IMG/VR virus record: IMGVR_UViG_3300025727_000782
Location: 1-64,000 of that record
DNA from: a virus
Reading direction: 5' to 3' (one strand)
Length of the DNA stretch: 64,000 nucleotides
In this document: one piece after another, positions 23,748-31,365 of the stretch
How positions within the stretch are numbered: the stretch's first letter is position 1
Layout of the letters: every line of letters starts with the position of its first letter
The notes under the pieces: model-generated
Database searches by the model: none
Seen by the model: the letters and a program-made list of their open reading frames with translations, nothing else
What the model was told of the DNA's origin: nothing
Program-made: the position numbers and the translations under genes

Positions 23748-24761
23748 ATGATGTCAGTATTTACAAGATTCGATTTTGAAAACGATGTAGTTGAAAATCA
23801 ACGAACTAAAGTATCAAGTGGTATTTTTAGTGGTGGAAGTGGAACATTAACCACTTTCTTTACAGCATCAGCATTAGGTGATGTTAGTGGTTCGTATCGT
23901 GCAATATATCATAAAGTACCAAGCGATTCAACATCAGAAATACAATTTGATATAGGATATGCTAATTTTAATGGGAGTGGTTCAGCAGGAAATACTACCA
24001 AATTAACAAGTGGTGGAAGACAAACTGCTGGGATGTATCGACAATTCAGAAATGTTTTGTTATCACCCAATACCGAGAAATTTACATTCACAAGTGCAGC
24101 TTCTACTGCAGATGATTTTTACTTCATCTCGTTCAATAGAGCTCGTATGAGAGAAAAGATTGATCCAGGTAATTGGGAACTACATCTTGGGAGTACACCA
24201 TTAAAATTAATTGATGATAGTGGAGCAACTAATAACCCAACTGTTAATGAGGGTGGGAGAGTATATAATATTGTTTCAGGTTCATTGGAGACAGGAACAG
24301 GTGTTATTAAAACTGCAGCAGTTTCTCAACCAGGTGGAGCAATTGGTACATTCTATCCAGATTTAGGAATTATTTTATTAAGTGCATCCCAACTTGATGC
24401 AAGTGCCTCAATGGCAAGTGCCAGAAGTGCAGATGCATTCGATGACAATGGAATGAAATTTTATAATTCAATGGTAACAGGTAATAAAGTTCAAGCTCGT
24501 AGAGAAGAAGAAATAACTTCAACAAACTTTTTCTGTAGAGTGAATAACAAACGATACAACTTTAGTTCCAATCCAACTTTCTTTACAGGTTCAGATGGAG
24601 CATTAACACAACAAACTTTCTTCAAAGACCCTAAAGTTTATATTACTTCTGTAGGTATGTACAATGATGAAAATGAGTTGTTGGCTATTGCTAAACTAAG
24701 TAAACCTATTTTGAAATCATACTCAAGGGAAGCTATTATAAAAGTAAAACTTGACTTCTAA
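23748..24761 (+). CDS. virion structural protein, paralogue of next gene
   Basis: A 337-residue, Ser/Gly-rich beta protein. Its C terminus, VYITSVGMYNDENELLAIAKLSKPI, matches VSTVGLYNDSNELMAIGKLSKAV in the following gene, which has the same length (337). The two are therefore tandem paralogues. Either ATG 23748 or ATG 23751 could start it; GGAG lies just upstream. Likely a repeated component of the tail or a fibre attachment protein; precise role unknown. Confidence 0.7.
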   Translation: MMSVFTRFDFENDVVENQRTKVSSGIFSGGSGTLTTFFTASALGDVSGSYRAIYHKVPSDSTSEIQFDIGYANFNGSGSAGNTTKLTSGGRQTAGMYRQFRNVLLSPNTEKFTFTSAASTADDFYFISFNRARMREKIDPGNWELHLGSTPLKLIDDSGATNNPTVNEGGRVYNIVSGSLETGTGVIKTAAVSQPGGAIGTFYPDLGIILLSASQLDASASMASARSADAFDDNGMKFYNSMVTGNKVQARREEEITSTNFFCRVNNKRYNFSSNPTFFTGSDGALTQQTFFKDPKVYITSVGMYNDENELLAIAKLSKPILKSYSREAIIKVKLDF

Positions 24762-24773
24762 GGGGAAACTATA

Positions 24774-25787
24774 ATGTTCAAAAACATTGACCCATCGAGT
24801 AAGTCAATTAAACCTTTTAAAGCGTATAAGTCATTCACACTAACTAACAATGATAGTGGGAGTGGACACTTTGTTTTAAAAGCAGTTAGTGGTTCTCATC
24901 ATAATTTCAATACAGGTTCCGCAGCTTCACAGAGTTTTGGTAGTTATGTTCAATCTGCAAGTGCATTTGAATATGGTACATTCTATGATTTACCTAATTG
25001 GCATGGAATAAATCAACTCTATTATAAAAGAAGTTCAGAACCATATGGAAATTTTGGAAGTAATAATCCTAAAAAGATTAATCGCGAACTAAATGGTACG
25101 GCAAGAATATTTTCCATACCAAGACAATTATTCGGTGAACAAATAAAACCAGAAAGTGTAACACTATCAGCTACAGCTGATGGCCAAACTTTTGATATCC
25201 GAGATGACGGAGATGGGAATTTATTTGATTTTGCTCATTCAGCAAGTTATGCTGCATTTAAATCAAGTTCATTTAATAGGAGTCAAGGTGTACAATCAAA
25301 TGGAAGTGGTAGTGAGGTAGGTAATGTTTTTTATGAACATGGCCAAATTGTTATAACCGATACAGGTTCTTATGTAAATGTAGGAACTTCAACAGGACAT
25401 ACTTTAAATTATAAAGCAACTTCTACATTATATGAACATGAATATGTTGTGGATGCTACACCAAGTGAGTTTAATTTAAGTACTAATATAAGTGCTACAT
25501 TTGAACGAAGTGGTAGTATATCAATTGCAGAAGGAAGTGTATCAATGTCAAGATTTTTCCCACCAGGTGATCAACCAACGGGTGTGGGAACGGGCAGTTT
25601 AAAACCATTTTATAATGCAGCTTCTAAGGTGGCATCATACACAACACATTCTGAATTTCGACCATATGTTAGTACTGTAGGACTTTATAATGATAGTAAT
25701 GAACTTATGGCTATTGGTAAGTTAAGTAAAGCAGTGAAGTTTAGTAAAGATTCAAACACATCAATAGTTATAAGATTTGATGTTTAA
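24774..25787 (+). CDS. virion structural protein, paralogue of previous gene
   Basis: 337 residues, starting FKNIDPSSKSIKPFKAYKSFTLTNNDSGSG. It shares its C-terminal module (TVGLYNDSNELMAIGKLSKAVKFS) with the preceding gene while the N-terminal halves differ. This suggests a common attachment domain with variable distal parts. It ends the baseplate/tail operon; a late motif follows at 25802. Confidence 0.7.
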   Translation: MFKNIDPSSKSIKPFKAYKSFTLTNNDSGSGHFVLKAVSGSHHNFNTGSAASQSFGSYVQSASAFEYGTFYDLPNWHGINQLYYKRSSEPYGNFGSNNPKKINRELNGTARIFSIPRQLFGEQIKPESVTLSATADGQTFDIRDDGDGNLFDFAHSASYAAFKSSSFNRSQGVQSNGSGSEVGNVFYEHGQIVITDTGSYVNVGTSTGHTLNYKATSTLYEHEYVVDATPSEFNLSTNISATFERSGSISIAEGSVSMSRFFPPGDQPTGVGTGSLKPFYNAASKVASYTTHSEFRPYVSTVGLYNDSNELMAIGKLSKAVKFSKDSNTSIVIRFDV

Positions 25788-25801
25788 TTAAGTATATATC
25801 C

Positions 25802-25810
25802 TATTTATTA
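25802..25810 (+). promoter_or_regulatory. late-promoter motif
   Basis: An exact TATTTATTA in the 74-base gap before the MscS-like gene, 51 bases upstream of its ATG at 25862. The ribosome site AGGAGAGAG follows closer to the start. Confidence 0.55.
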
Positions 25811-25861
25811 TTGATTACAGGGGAGTAATTTTTTAATAATTAAAACAGGAGAGAGACTACG

Positions 25862-26296
25862 ATGGATACCGATGTTCAAGGGTTATTGAAAACCTTAATA
25901 GGACATTACGGTTGGATGGTAGTTACATTTGGTATTATGTTCTTTTTTAAAGAGTCCATAATGAATATGATTCAGGGTATGCAAATATTTATGGGTAACG
26001 ATTTTAATAATGATGATGTTATCTATATTAGTGGCCGAGAAGCCAGAGTCGTGAGAGTCGGAATGACAAAAACAGTATTTTACATGACCGACAGGAGAAG
26101 TAAAATGGTAGTGCCCAATGAAAAACTAAAATCCTTAACCTTAGAGAAACGATTACCGCGTGGTGCACGCCAGGCTAAAGACGGTTATTTGCCTAAATCT
26201 ACCGATAAACTATCAGATAAACAAAAACAAGGATTACATGCAGTTTCTAACGAAAAAACTGTACGGGATACGGGGAAAAAAGTATCAAAAAAGTAG
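25862..26296 (+). CDS. small membrane protein with MscS-like beta domain
   Basis: A 144-residue protein with one membrane span (about residues 15-32) then residues 44-92 with GNDFNNDDVIYISGREARVV, RVGMTKTVFYM and RRSKMVVPNEKLKSL. This follows the beta domain of small-conductance mechanosensitive channels: a gD-x-V-x-I-x-G-x-x-G-x-V motif, then x-T, then V-x-I-P-N-x-x-L. A full MscS has three spans and a C-terminal alpha/beta domain; both extra spans and that domain are missing, and the tail is Lys-rich. It may be a channel-derived membrane protein reused by the phage, for example in osmotic or lysis timing. Confidence 0.6.
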   Translation: MDTDVQGLLKTLIGHYGWMVVTFGIMFFFKESIMNMIQGMQIFMGNDFNNDDVIYISGREARVVRVGMTKTVFYMTDRRSKMVVPNEKLKSLTLEKRLPRGARQAKDGYLPKSTDKLSDKQKQGLHAVSNEKTVRDTGKKVSKK

Positions 26297-26326
26297 TTAG
26301 TTTTACCTAAATTTTAAAGATTTTAA

Positions 26327-26335
26327 TATTTATTA
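26327..26335 (+). promoter_or_regulatory. late-promoter motif for the envelope module
   Basis: An exact TATTTATTA in the context AAAGATTTTAATATTTATTAATA, 41 bases upstream of ATG 26377. The flanks are nearly the same as at 35656 (AAAGTTTTGATATTTATTAATG), so conservation extends about 12 bases upstream of the core. Confidence 0.65.
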
Positions 26336-26376
26336 ATAAGTCATAATCAATTAACTATAGAAAGGATTGACGAAGT

Positions 26377-27639
26377 ATGAGAAAATTATGGATGATACCA
26401 TTGTTATTTAGTTTTGTGTTCTCACAGAATTTAATAACAGACTTTTTTAAATATTCAACTGTATATGCTGGATTTAATTTATCTTCACCTAAATGGGAAG
26501 ATGATAGATACAGATTGCAGTTAATAAATCCAGAAACTGGCCTACCAGATTGGGTAAATGGAACTATTAGTGTAAATAAAGAAGATATAGAATTAAAACC
26601 AGATTTTGATTTCTCATTTGGTATAAGAAAAATCGCAAGATTTCATTATGAACCAAAACGAGGAGTTAAAAATGCTGGTGTTGGTGGAGATTGGTATAAA
26701 GGAAATGAATCAAGTCCAAATGATGCTGCTACAATTGGTAGAGTTAAAGGATTTGAGTATTTAATAAAATATGAAGAAAATCGTAGATGGGATGAGGAGT
26801 TTACATCTCAAGAATATAATTTACGATATCTTGGTGATTGGTTTATTGCTAAAATTAAATACCATGATTTACAATTAGAAGACATTAAATATTCCCAAGC
26901 AGATTTGAGATTTAGAAAAGAATTTCTATTAGAGGATGCAAGTCTAAATCTATCAGTTGGTATTGGTGGGAGAGAACATCCAGTTTATGGATTTGCCCCT
27001 ACCGTTATAGATACAAGTTGGTATACAGGTTCTTGGTGGGATTTCGCATCAGATGAATTTGGTGTAAGTGATAAATACTATCGCGGTGATTTAGACGGAG
27101 ATGGAGTAGGAGATGGTGGAATGACTATATATGATGCAGCTACAGGACAACCAATAGGTTGGGTAGGTAGTGATTTTAGATGGTTTGATGCCAATGGTGA
27201 ATTAATGGCAATGTCTGATAGAGAATTTTATCAATATCATTTTCCTGAATTATTAGAAAATTGGTTTGAAGATAAAACAAAGGCATTAGGAAATCAACGA
27301 GAAATATCATTATCATTCGGTTTAGATTACTATAAATACACAGAGAACTTTTGGATACATGCATGGGGAACTTTGTTTCCTATCCACTATGGATTAGATA
27401 AATACTCTTTCCATAATGCATTTGCATTTAAAGAACATGAAAAACGAGGTGGGGATCCACTTGAGTTTGAATTTATGGATGCAGAAATAGAACAATGGAA
27501 TGATTATGACTTCGGTGCAGTAATCGGATTTAAATTAAAAGATAATTTAGGATTTTATGCTGAAGGTAAATATTTATACTATTGGGAACGCCCTACTTAT
27601 GATGTACGATTAGGGTTAAATTATCAGTTTTTAAACTAA
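26377..27639 (+). CDS. secreted, probably outer-membrane beta-barrel protein
   Basis: A 420-residue protein with a signal peptide, MRKLWMIPLLFSFVFSQ, cut after about residue 16-17. It has alternating aromatic/polar strands throughout (YNLRYLGDWFIAKIKYHDLQL, ISLSFGLDYYKY, GFYAEGKYLYYW) and ends YDVRLGLNYQFLN. This is the look of a Gram-negative outer-membrane barrel. A DLDGDGVGDGG loop near residue 240 could bind calcium. A phage-encoded barrel could mask or replace the receptor in the infected host. That role is inference; the Gram-negative host it implies is better supported. Confidence 0.65.
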   Translation: MRKLWMIPLLFSFVFSQNLITDFFKYSTVYAGFNLSSPKWEDDRYRLQLINPETGLPDWVNGTISVNKEDIELKPDFDFSFGIRKIARFHYEPKRGVKNAGVGGDWYKGNESSPNDAATIGRVKGFEYLIKYEENRRWDEEFTSQEYNLRYLGDWFIAKIKYHDLQLEDIKYSQADLRFRKEFLLEDASLNLSVGIGGREHPVYGFAPTVIDTSWYTGSWWDFASDEFGVSDKYYRGDLDGDGVGDGGMTIYDAATGQPIGWVGSDFRWFDANGELMAMSDREFYQYHFPELLENWFEDKTKALGNQREISLSFGLDYYKYTENFWIHAWGTLFPIHYGLDKYSFHNAFAFKEHEKRGGDPLEFEFMDAEIEQWNDYDFGAVIGFKLKDNLGFYAEGKYLYYWERPTYDVRLGLNYQFLN

Positions 27640-27655
27640 TATAGGAGAGATAAGA

Positions 27656-27724
27656 ATGTTAAACGCATGTAAAAACCCAGATTGTAAATGTGAAAATTGC
27701 AATTGTAAAAATTGTGATTGTTAA
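27656..27724 (+). CDS. cysteine-rich micropeptide (22 residues, 7 Cys)
   Basis: ATG 27656 follows a strong ribosome site (AGGAGAGATAAGA). The 22-residue product has Cys at positions 5, 10, 12, 15, 17, 20 and 22, giving three C-x-C units spaced by two residues, with Asn, Asp and Lys between. This is a metallothionein-like metal-thiolate pattern. It lies 16 bases after the barrel gene and 17 before the next gene, inside one operon. Its size is below normal gene-finding limits. Metal binding or a redox role is inferred. Confidence 0.65.
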   Translation: MLNACKNPDCKCENCNCKNCDC

Positions 27725-27741
27725 TCACTCGGAGAGAATAA

Positions 27742-28314
27742 GTGGATGAAAAGAAATTAGGTCAGCTGTTGCTCGTTAAAGATGTAATAACTAAACGACA
27801 ATTAGCATCAGCTGTACAATCACAAATAAAAGGTGATAATAGAAAGATAGGGGAAATCTTAATTGATAAGGGATTTCTTACTATGGAAGATTTAACAGAT
27901 ATTTTGTTAGAGAATGGGCATAGTGAGCCAACACCAGTTATACCAACCCCTGAGCCATCAGGTTTAGTGGAAGGATCAGAATTGAGTAAAAATACAAAAT
28001 TCAAAGTATCCATTCAGACGATGATTAGTGCTGGAGTTGGTATTGCAACACTGGTTGGATTTTGGTACGCATTACAAGCAGACATACAAGAAGCAAAAGA
28101 GTTACCCGCGATTGGTAACATATATGACCAAGAGTATCCATCAAAACCAGAAGGATATAACTGGCCGCGTTCATATGAACAATATAAGGATAATGTTGGT
28201 GCACTTCAAGAAGATATGGATGCAGTATTTGAAACCTTAGAAGACTATGAAGAAAAGATTGAAGAATTAGAAAAGCAAGTTACAGAACTGAGAATTAAGG
28301 TGGGCAATAAATGA
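27742..28314 (+). CDS. membrane protein with N-terminal MshEN-like domain
   Basis: 190 residues from a GTG start with ribosome site GGAGAG. Residues 4-60 (KKLGQLLLVKDVITKRQLASAV, RKIGEILIDKGFLTMEDLTDIL) give the LGExLVxxGxIT-xxQL / xxGEILIxxGxxTxxDL double motif of MshEN/GspE-N domains. In bacteria these occur in pilus and type II secretion ATPases, and some bind cyclic di-GMP. A membrane span at about 94-112 and a C-terminal coiled coil (about 155-188) follow. No ATPase domain is attached. It may sense a host second messenger or imitate a secretion-ATPase contact. Confidence 0.65.
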   Translation: MDEKKLGQLLLVKDVITKRQLASAVQSQIKGDNRKIGEILIDKGFLTMEDLTDILLENGHSEPTPVIPTPEPSGLVEGSELSKNTKFKVSIQTMISAGVGIATLVGFWYALQADIQEAKELPAIGNIYDQEYPSKPEGYNWPRSYEQYKDNVGALQEDMDAVFETLEDYEEKIEELEKQVTELRIKVGNK

Positions 28315-28739
28315 AAAAAACAAGAATAATAAGAAATTTTCTATTTTGGTTTGTACTTGGATTTGTTATGATGGGTACAGTATCAAGTCAAACAAGACCT
28401 AAAGCAAAAGTAGAAATTACAGATAAAACTTTTAAGTCAGCAGTATCTAAAGGGTTTGTTGTGGTGATATTCACAGCAGATTATCAATTGAAAAATATTG
28501 ATCCTAAGATGATAAAAGATATTGAAGGACATGAAAAAACTGTTGTGGTATCAATACAACACAATAGTGTTTCAGCCGTTGTAAAGAAATTAAGGTTGAG
28601 AAATTATCCATCAATAGCTTTGTTTCATAATGGAGCAAAGAAAAAAGTTTGGAAACCAGATATGGATGGAAATTTAGGGATAACCCAAAAAGATATTAAA
28701 AAAGAAATAACCAATACATTAGCAGGTGATGTATTTTAA
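28311..28739 (+). CDS. exported thioredoxin-like protein lacking CxxC
   Basis: 142 residues with an N-terminal hydrophobic signal (about residues 8-27, ending VSSQ). It is followed by a thioredoxin-like order: FVVVIFTADYQLKNI where WCGPC would be, TVVVSIQHNSVS, then RLRNYPSIALFHNGAKKKVW with the cis-proline at P100. The redox cysteines are absent, so a binding or chaperone role is more likely than disulfide exchange. It overlaps the preceding gene by four bases. Confidence 0.6.
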   Translation: MKKTRIIRNFLFWFVLGFVMMGTVSSQTRPKAKVEITDKTFKSAVSKGFVVVIFTADYQLKNIDPKMIKDIEGHEKTVVVSIQHNSVSAVVKKLRLRNYPSIALFHNGAKKKVWKPDMDGNLGITQKDIKKEITNTLAGDVF

Positions 28740-28752
28740 AAAGGAGACTGAT

Positions 28753-28920
28753 ATGTTTAAAAAACTATTAGTAATAATACCGTTATTGTTTGCACTTGGA
28801 TGTGAAGACAATATAAGTCATGATATAGATGCTAATATGAATGGTAAAATACAGTTTTCAAATTTAAAAATAGATACAGATTCAGAAGAATCGCCGTATC
28901 ATAATTATGGTGGCAGATAA
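28753..28920 (+). CDS. small lipoprotein
   Basis: A 55-residue precursor starting MFKKLLVIIPLLFALGC. The lipobox LFALGC predicts lipid attachment at Cys17, with a mature part of about 39 residues (CEDNISHDIDANMNGK...). The ribosome site AAGGAGACTG fixes ATG 28753 rather than the frame start 27 bases earlier. The residues after Cys (E, D) do not give a clear sorting call. Small lipoproteins near lysis genes can be outer spanins; here that is only a possibility. Confidence 0.75.
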   Translation: MFKKLLVIIPLLFALGCEDNISHDIDANMNGKIQFSNLKIDTDSEESPYHNYGGR

Positions 28921-28941
28921 ACCACTTGTAGGAGAAAGAAT

Positions 28942-30024
28942 ATGGCTGACGAAAATCAAGTAGAAACAAGTGAATCAGTATCAGTAGGTGATGATGAAGT
29001 TGGTGCAAGTGTAGAAGTAGATACAGGAGCAAGTGTAGAGGTAAGTGATGATGGAGTATCAGCAGAAGCTCATTATGAAGAATCTGCAGAAGCTCATGCT
29101 GGAGTATCAACAGAATCAGACTTGGGAGAAGCTCATGCTGGAGTATCAGCCGAAGTAAGTGTTGAAGCAGAAGTTCATGCAGATGCAGGATTTGATGGTG
29201 AAGATGTGAGTGCAAGTGTTGGAGCATCAATTGAGGAAAAAGCTCAAGTAGGTGTTGAAGCAGGAGCAAGTACTGATGGGGCTGGAGTTGAAGTTTCAGG
29301 TGATGCATATGTTGAAACACACGCAACAGCAGAAGCAGATGTAAGTGTTGGAGAACATGGAGTAGAAGCTGGTGGAGAAGCATCCATTGGTTCAAGTGTC
29401 GGTGTTGAAGGTGAAGGAAGTGCAACCGTAGGAGCCGCAACTGGAACAGTTGGTGGTGGAGTTAGTGTTGGTGAACAAGTTGGAATTGGTGGAGAAGGAC
29501 ACGCAACTATGGAAGATGGTGTAGTTGATGTAGGTGTTAGTGGAGATGTAGCAGCGTTAGTAGGAATTGAAGTTGATGTGGATGTACAAATAGATACTAA
29601 AGAAGTTCAGAAAGAAGCTGAAGCGGCACGAGTAGCAGCTGAAGAAGAAGCAAAACGAGTTGCTCAAGATGTGGCTGATGCAAAGAGAATTGCAGACCAA
29701 CAAGCAGCTGAGGCAAAAAGAATTGCAGATGAAGCTAAAGCAGAAGCAGAACGACAAGCCGAAGAAGTTAAGAAACAGGCTGAAGAAGCAAAACAACAAG
29801 CCGAAGAAGAAGCAAAACGAGTTGCTCAAGAAGCGGCAGATGCTAAAAGAATTGCAGAACAACAGGCGGCAGTGGCGAAAAAGAAATCCGATGAGGCCTC
29901 AAAAGCAGCAAAGAAAGCAGCAGATGATGCAGCTAATAAAGCAAAGAAAGGTACTAAGAAAGCCACTAAGTCAATTTCAAAAGCTTTTGGTGGCGGTAAA
30001 AAGAAACATAAGAAGAAACACTAA
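28942..30024 (+). CDS. low-complexity Ala/Glu/Val protein with TolA-like coiled coil
   Basis: 360 residues. Residues 1-210 are an acidic, repetitive region of A, E, V, G, S and D with recurring AEAHAGVS and VSVGE-type units and no aromatic core. Residues about 213-325 form a long Ala/Lys/Glu helix (EAKRVAQDVADAKRIADQQA, repeated as EAKRVAQEAADAKRIAEQQA), like the TolA stalk. The last 25 residues are Lys-rich (KKHKKKH). Preceded by AGGAGAAAG. It may be a periplasm-spanning or DNA/cell-wall-binding filament; function unknown. Confidence 0.65.
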   Translation: MADENQVETSESVSVGDDEVGASVEVDTGASVEVSDDGVSAEAHYEESAEAHAGVSTESDLGEAHAGVSAEVSVEAEVHADAGFDGEDVSASVGASIEEKAQVGVEAGASTDGAGVEVSGDAYVETHATAEADVSVGEHGVEAGGEASIGSSVGVEGEGSATVGAATGTVGGGVSVGEQVGIGGEGHATMEDGVVDVGVSGDVAALVGIEVDVDVQIDTKEVQKEAEAARVAAEEEAKRVAQDVADAKRIADQQAAEAKRIADEAKAEAERQAEEVKKQAEEAKQQAEEEAKRVAQEAADAKRIAEQQAAVAKKKSDEASKAAKKAADDAANKAKKGTKKATKSISKAFGGGKKKHKKKH

Positions 30025-30284
30025 TGGCTATAACAGATTACGATGAATTACATGGTGGTGATGGACTACCAGATTGGATGCAATATAGTATTAGTATTGC
30101 AATGTTTGGAATGTTTATATGGATAATTTGGTTGTTATTCCATTCTACTTTAGACCCACAGTTTAGAGACTTACTTAATATTATTGTAGGTGGTTTTTTA
30201 GCTTCCTTTGGTAAAGTAGTAGACTTTTGGTTTAAACACGAAAAGTCTAAAAAGGGTGTAATGAGATGTACAGGAGGTAAATAA
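30024..30284 (+). CDS. small membrane protein
   Basis: 86 residues starting MAITDYDELHGGDGLPDW, with hydrophobic segments at about residues 20-42 (YSISIAMFGMFIWIIWLLF) and 53-66 (LNIIVGGFLASFG), and a basic tail. The one-base overlap with the preceding gene shows coupling. Two spans with a charged tail could be a holin or an inner-membrane partner of the coiled-coil protein, but no family is recognised. Confidence 0.6.
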   Translation: MAITDYDELHGGDGLPDWMQYSISIAMFGMFIWIIWLLFHSTLDPQFRDLLNIIVGGFLASFGKVVDFWFKHEKSKKGVMRCTGGK

Positions 30285-30428
30285 ATGCCAAACAGAAAAG
30301 CAAAAGATAGAAAAGCTAAACGACAGAAGTTAAATGAAAAATGGAAAACCGAAGGTAGAACTGCAAAACAACATAAGAAGTGGAAAGCAAAACAACCTAC
30401 AAATCAAATGCCACGATATGGGAGATAA
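30285..30428 (+). CDS. small highly basic protein (47 residues)
   Basis: Product MPNRKAKDRKAKRQKLNEKW and so on to MPRYGR, almost one third Lys/Arg. The ribosome site AGGAGG at 30271-30276 lies before ATG. Probably binds nucleic acid or an acidic partner. No family recognised. Confidence 0.55.
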   Translation: MPNRKAKDRKAKRQKLNEKWKTEGRTAKQHKKWKAKQPTNQMPRYGR

Positions 30429-30431
30429 CAA

Positions 30432-30584
30432 ATGGAATTAAATTGGACATATGATGTAGAAACTAAATTGATGACATTTATTTTAAATGATTCAATTAAA
30501 TATGTAGCTACAAGTGGAGGCCTTCGTTATGGTAAGAAAGTTGCTAAAGCTCTATTTCAAGGAATAATTAAAAAGGACTTGTAA
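30432..30584 (+). CDS. small hypothetical protein (50 residues)
   Basis: Encodes MELNWTYDVETKLMTFILND..., with GGLRYGKKVAKALFQG in the second half. It starts three bases after the previous stop, with GGGAGA upstream, and its stop overlaps the next start by one base. Compact alpha/beta appearance; function unknown. Confidence 0.5.
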   Translation: MELNWTYDVETKLMTFILNDSIKYVATSGGLRYGKKVAKALFQGIIKKDL

Positions 30585-30994
30585 TGATTACATTAAAAGA
30601 AGTTTATTTGTTACAAGAAAGAGAAGATTTTACTTTTATAGCAAGTGAAATCATAAAATATTATAAATCAAAAGTTCCGCCAGGAATAAAAATTAACACA
30701 ACACGATATAAAGATGATACTCTTAAAGGTGATTATAATGTTGATAAAAACACTATACAAATCAGAACAAGTTATACAAAAGTATCAGACTTCATGATAT
30801 CAGTTCTACACGAAATCAAACACGCTATGGATGCTAAAAAGAAGGGTAAAAAAAACTATAAATTAGATTACGAGTGGGAAATGAATTATCAGATTGGAAA
30901 TGGTAAACACCAATATAGAGATAACAAATATGAGATAGAAGCCGAAAAATGGGCAAAAAGTGAGTATAGTAAAAGATGGAAAAATAAATTCTAA
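30584..30994 (+). CDS. small zincin-type metallopeptidase-like protein
   Basis: 136 residues with ISVLHEIKHAMDAKKKGKK, an HExxH-type motif (H-E-I-K-H) in a helix. Further on, NKYEIEAEKWAKSEY offers a candidate third ligand Glu, as in ImmA/IrrE- and SprT-like peptidases. Phages encode such enzymes to cut regulators or virion proteins; the target here is unknown. It closes the envelope module, but the sequence itself has no export signal. Confidence 0.65.
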   Translation: MITLKEVYLLQEREDFTFIASEIIKYYKSKVPPGIKINTTRYKDDTLKGDYNVDKNTIQIRTSYTKVSDFMISVLHEIKHAMDAKKKGKKNYKLDYEWEMNYQIGNGKHQYRDNKYEIEAEKWAKSEYSKRWKNKF

Positions 30995-31012
30995 TTTGGG
31001 GATTTTAGGTTA

Positions 31013-31021
31013 TATTTATAT
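31013..31021 (+). promoter_or_regulatory. variant late-promoter motif
   Basis: TATTTATAT in TTTTAGGTTATATTTATATATAT. The flank GGTTATATTTAT resembles the copy at 50341. It lies only eight bases before ATG 31030, so if used as a -10 element the message would be nearly leaderless; no ribosome site is seen upstream of that ATG, which fits. Confidence 0.35.
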
Positions 31022-31029
31022 ATATAGTT

Positions 31030-31365
31030 ATGAAGACTCGTTCAGCGAAAAATAAAGGCAAACGCCTTCAAAATACAGTCAGAGATATTCTACTCGAAAC
31101 ATTCAAGGAAGATTTAGAACCAGATGATATTCGTTCGCAAATTATGGGAATGAGTGGAGAGGACATAGTTTTATCCCCTGCCGCTCGTAAACTTATACCA
31201 TATTCAATAGAATGTAAAAATCAAGAAAAGTTGAATATATGGTCATCATTAGAACAGGCGGAAGGTAATTCTAAAGAATCTACTCCCGTATTGGTATTTA
31301 AAAGAAATAGAAGTAAAACTTATGCAGCTGTAGAATTAAAGGAATTTATCAAGTTGATTAAATGA
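31030..31365 (+). CDS. putative PD-(D/E)XK-type nuclease
   Basis: 111 residues. RSAKNKGKRLQNTVRDILLETF is followed by MSGEDIVLSPAARKLIPYSIECKNQEKLNIW and PVLVFKRNRSKTYAAVEL. GED-x(n)-EcK matches the catalytic D-x(n)-E-x-K of the restriction-endonuclease fold, and a Q-A-E helix follows. Small enzymes of this type in phages include Holliday-junction resolvases and recycling endonucleases. It overlaps the primase gene by four bases. Confidence 0.65.
   Translation: MKTRSAKNKGKRLQNTVRDILLETFKEDLEPDDIRSQIMGMSGEDIVLSPAARKLIPYSIECKNQEKLNIWSSLEQAEGNSKESTPVLVFKRNRSKTYAAVELKEFIKLIK

Noticed and set aside
28832-29440. Leu/His-rich open frame on the minus strand
   Set aside because: It is the reverse of the repetitive Ala/Glu/Val gene; composition alone keeps it open.
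29660-30046. Gln/Lys/Arg-rich frame within the coiled-coil gene
   Set aside because: It is a shifted reading of the Ala/Glu/Lys helix codons and has no ribosome site.
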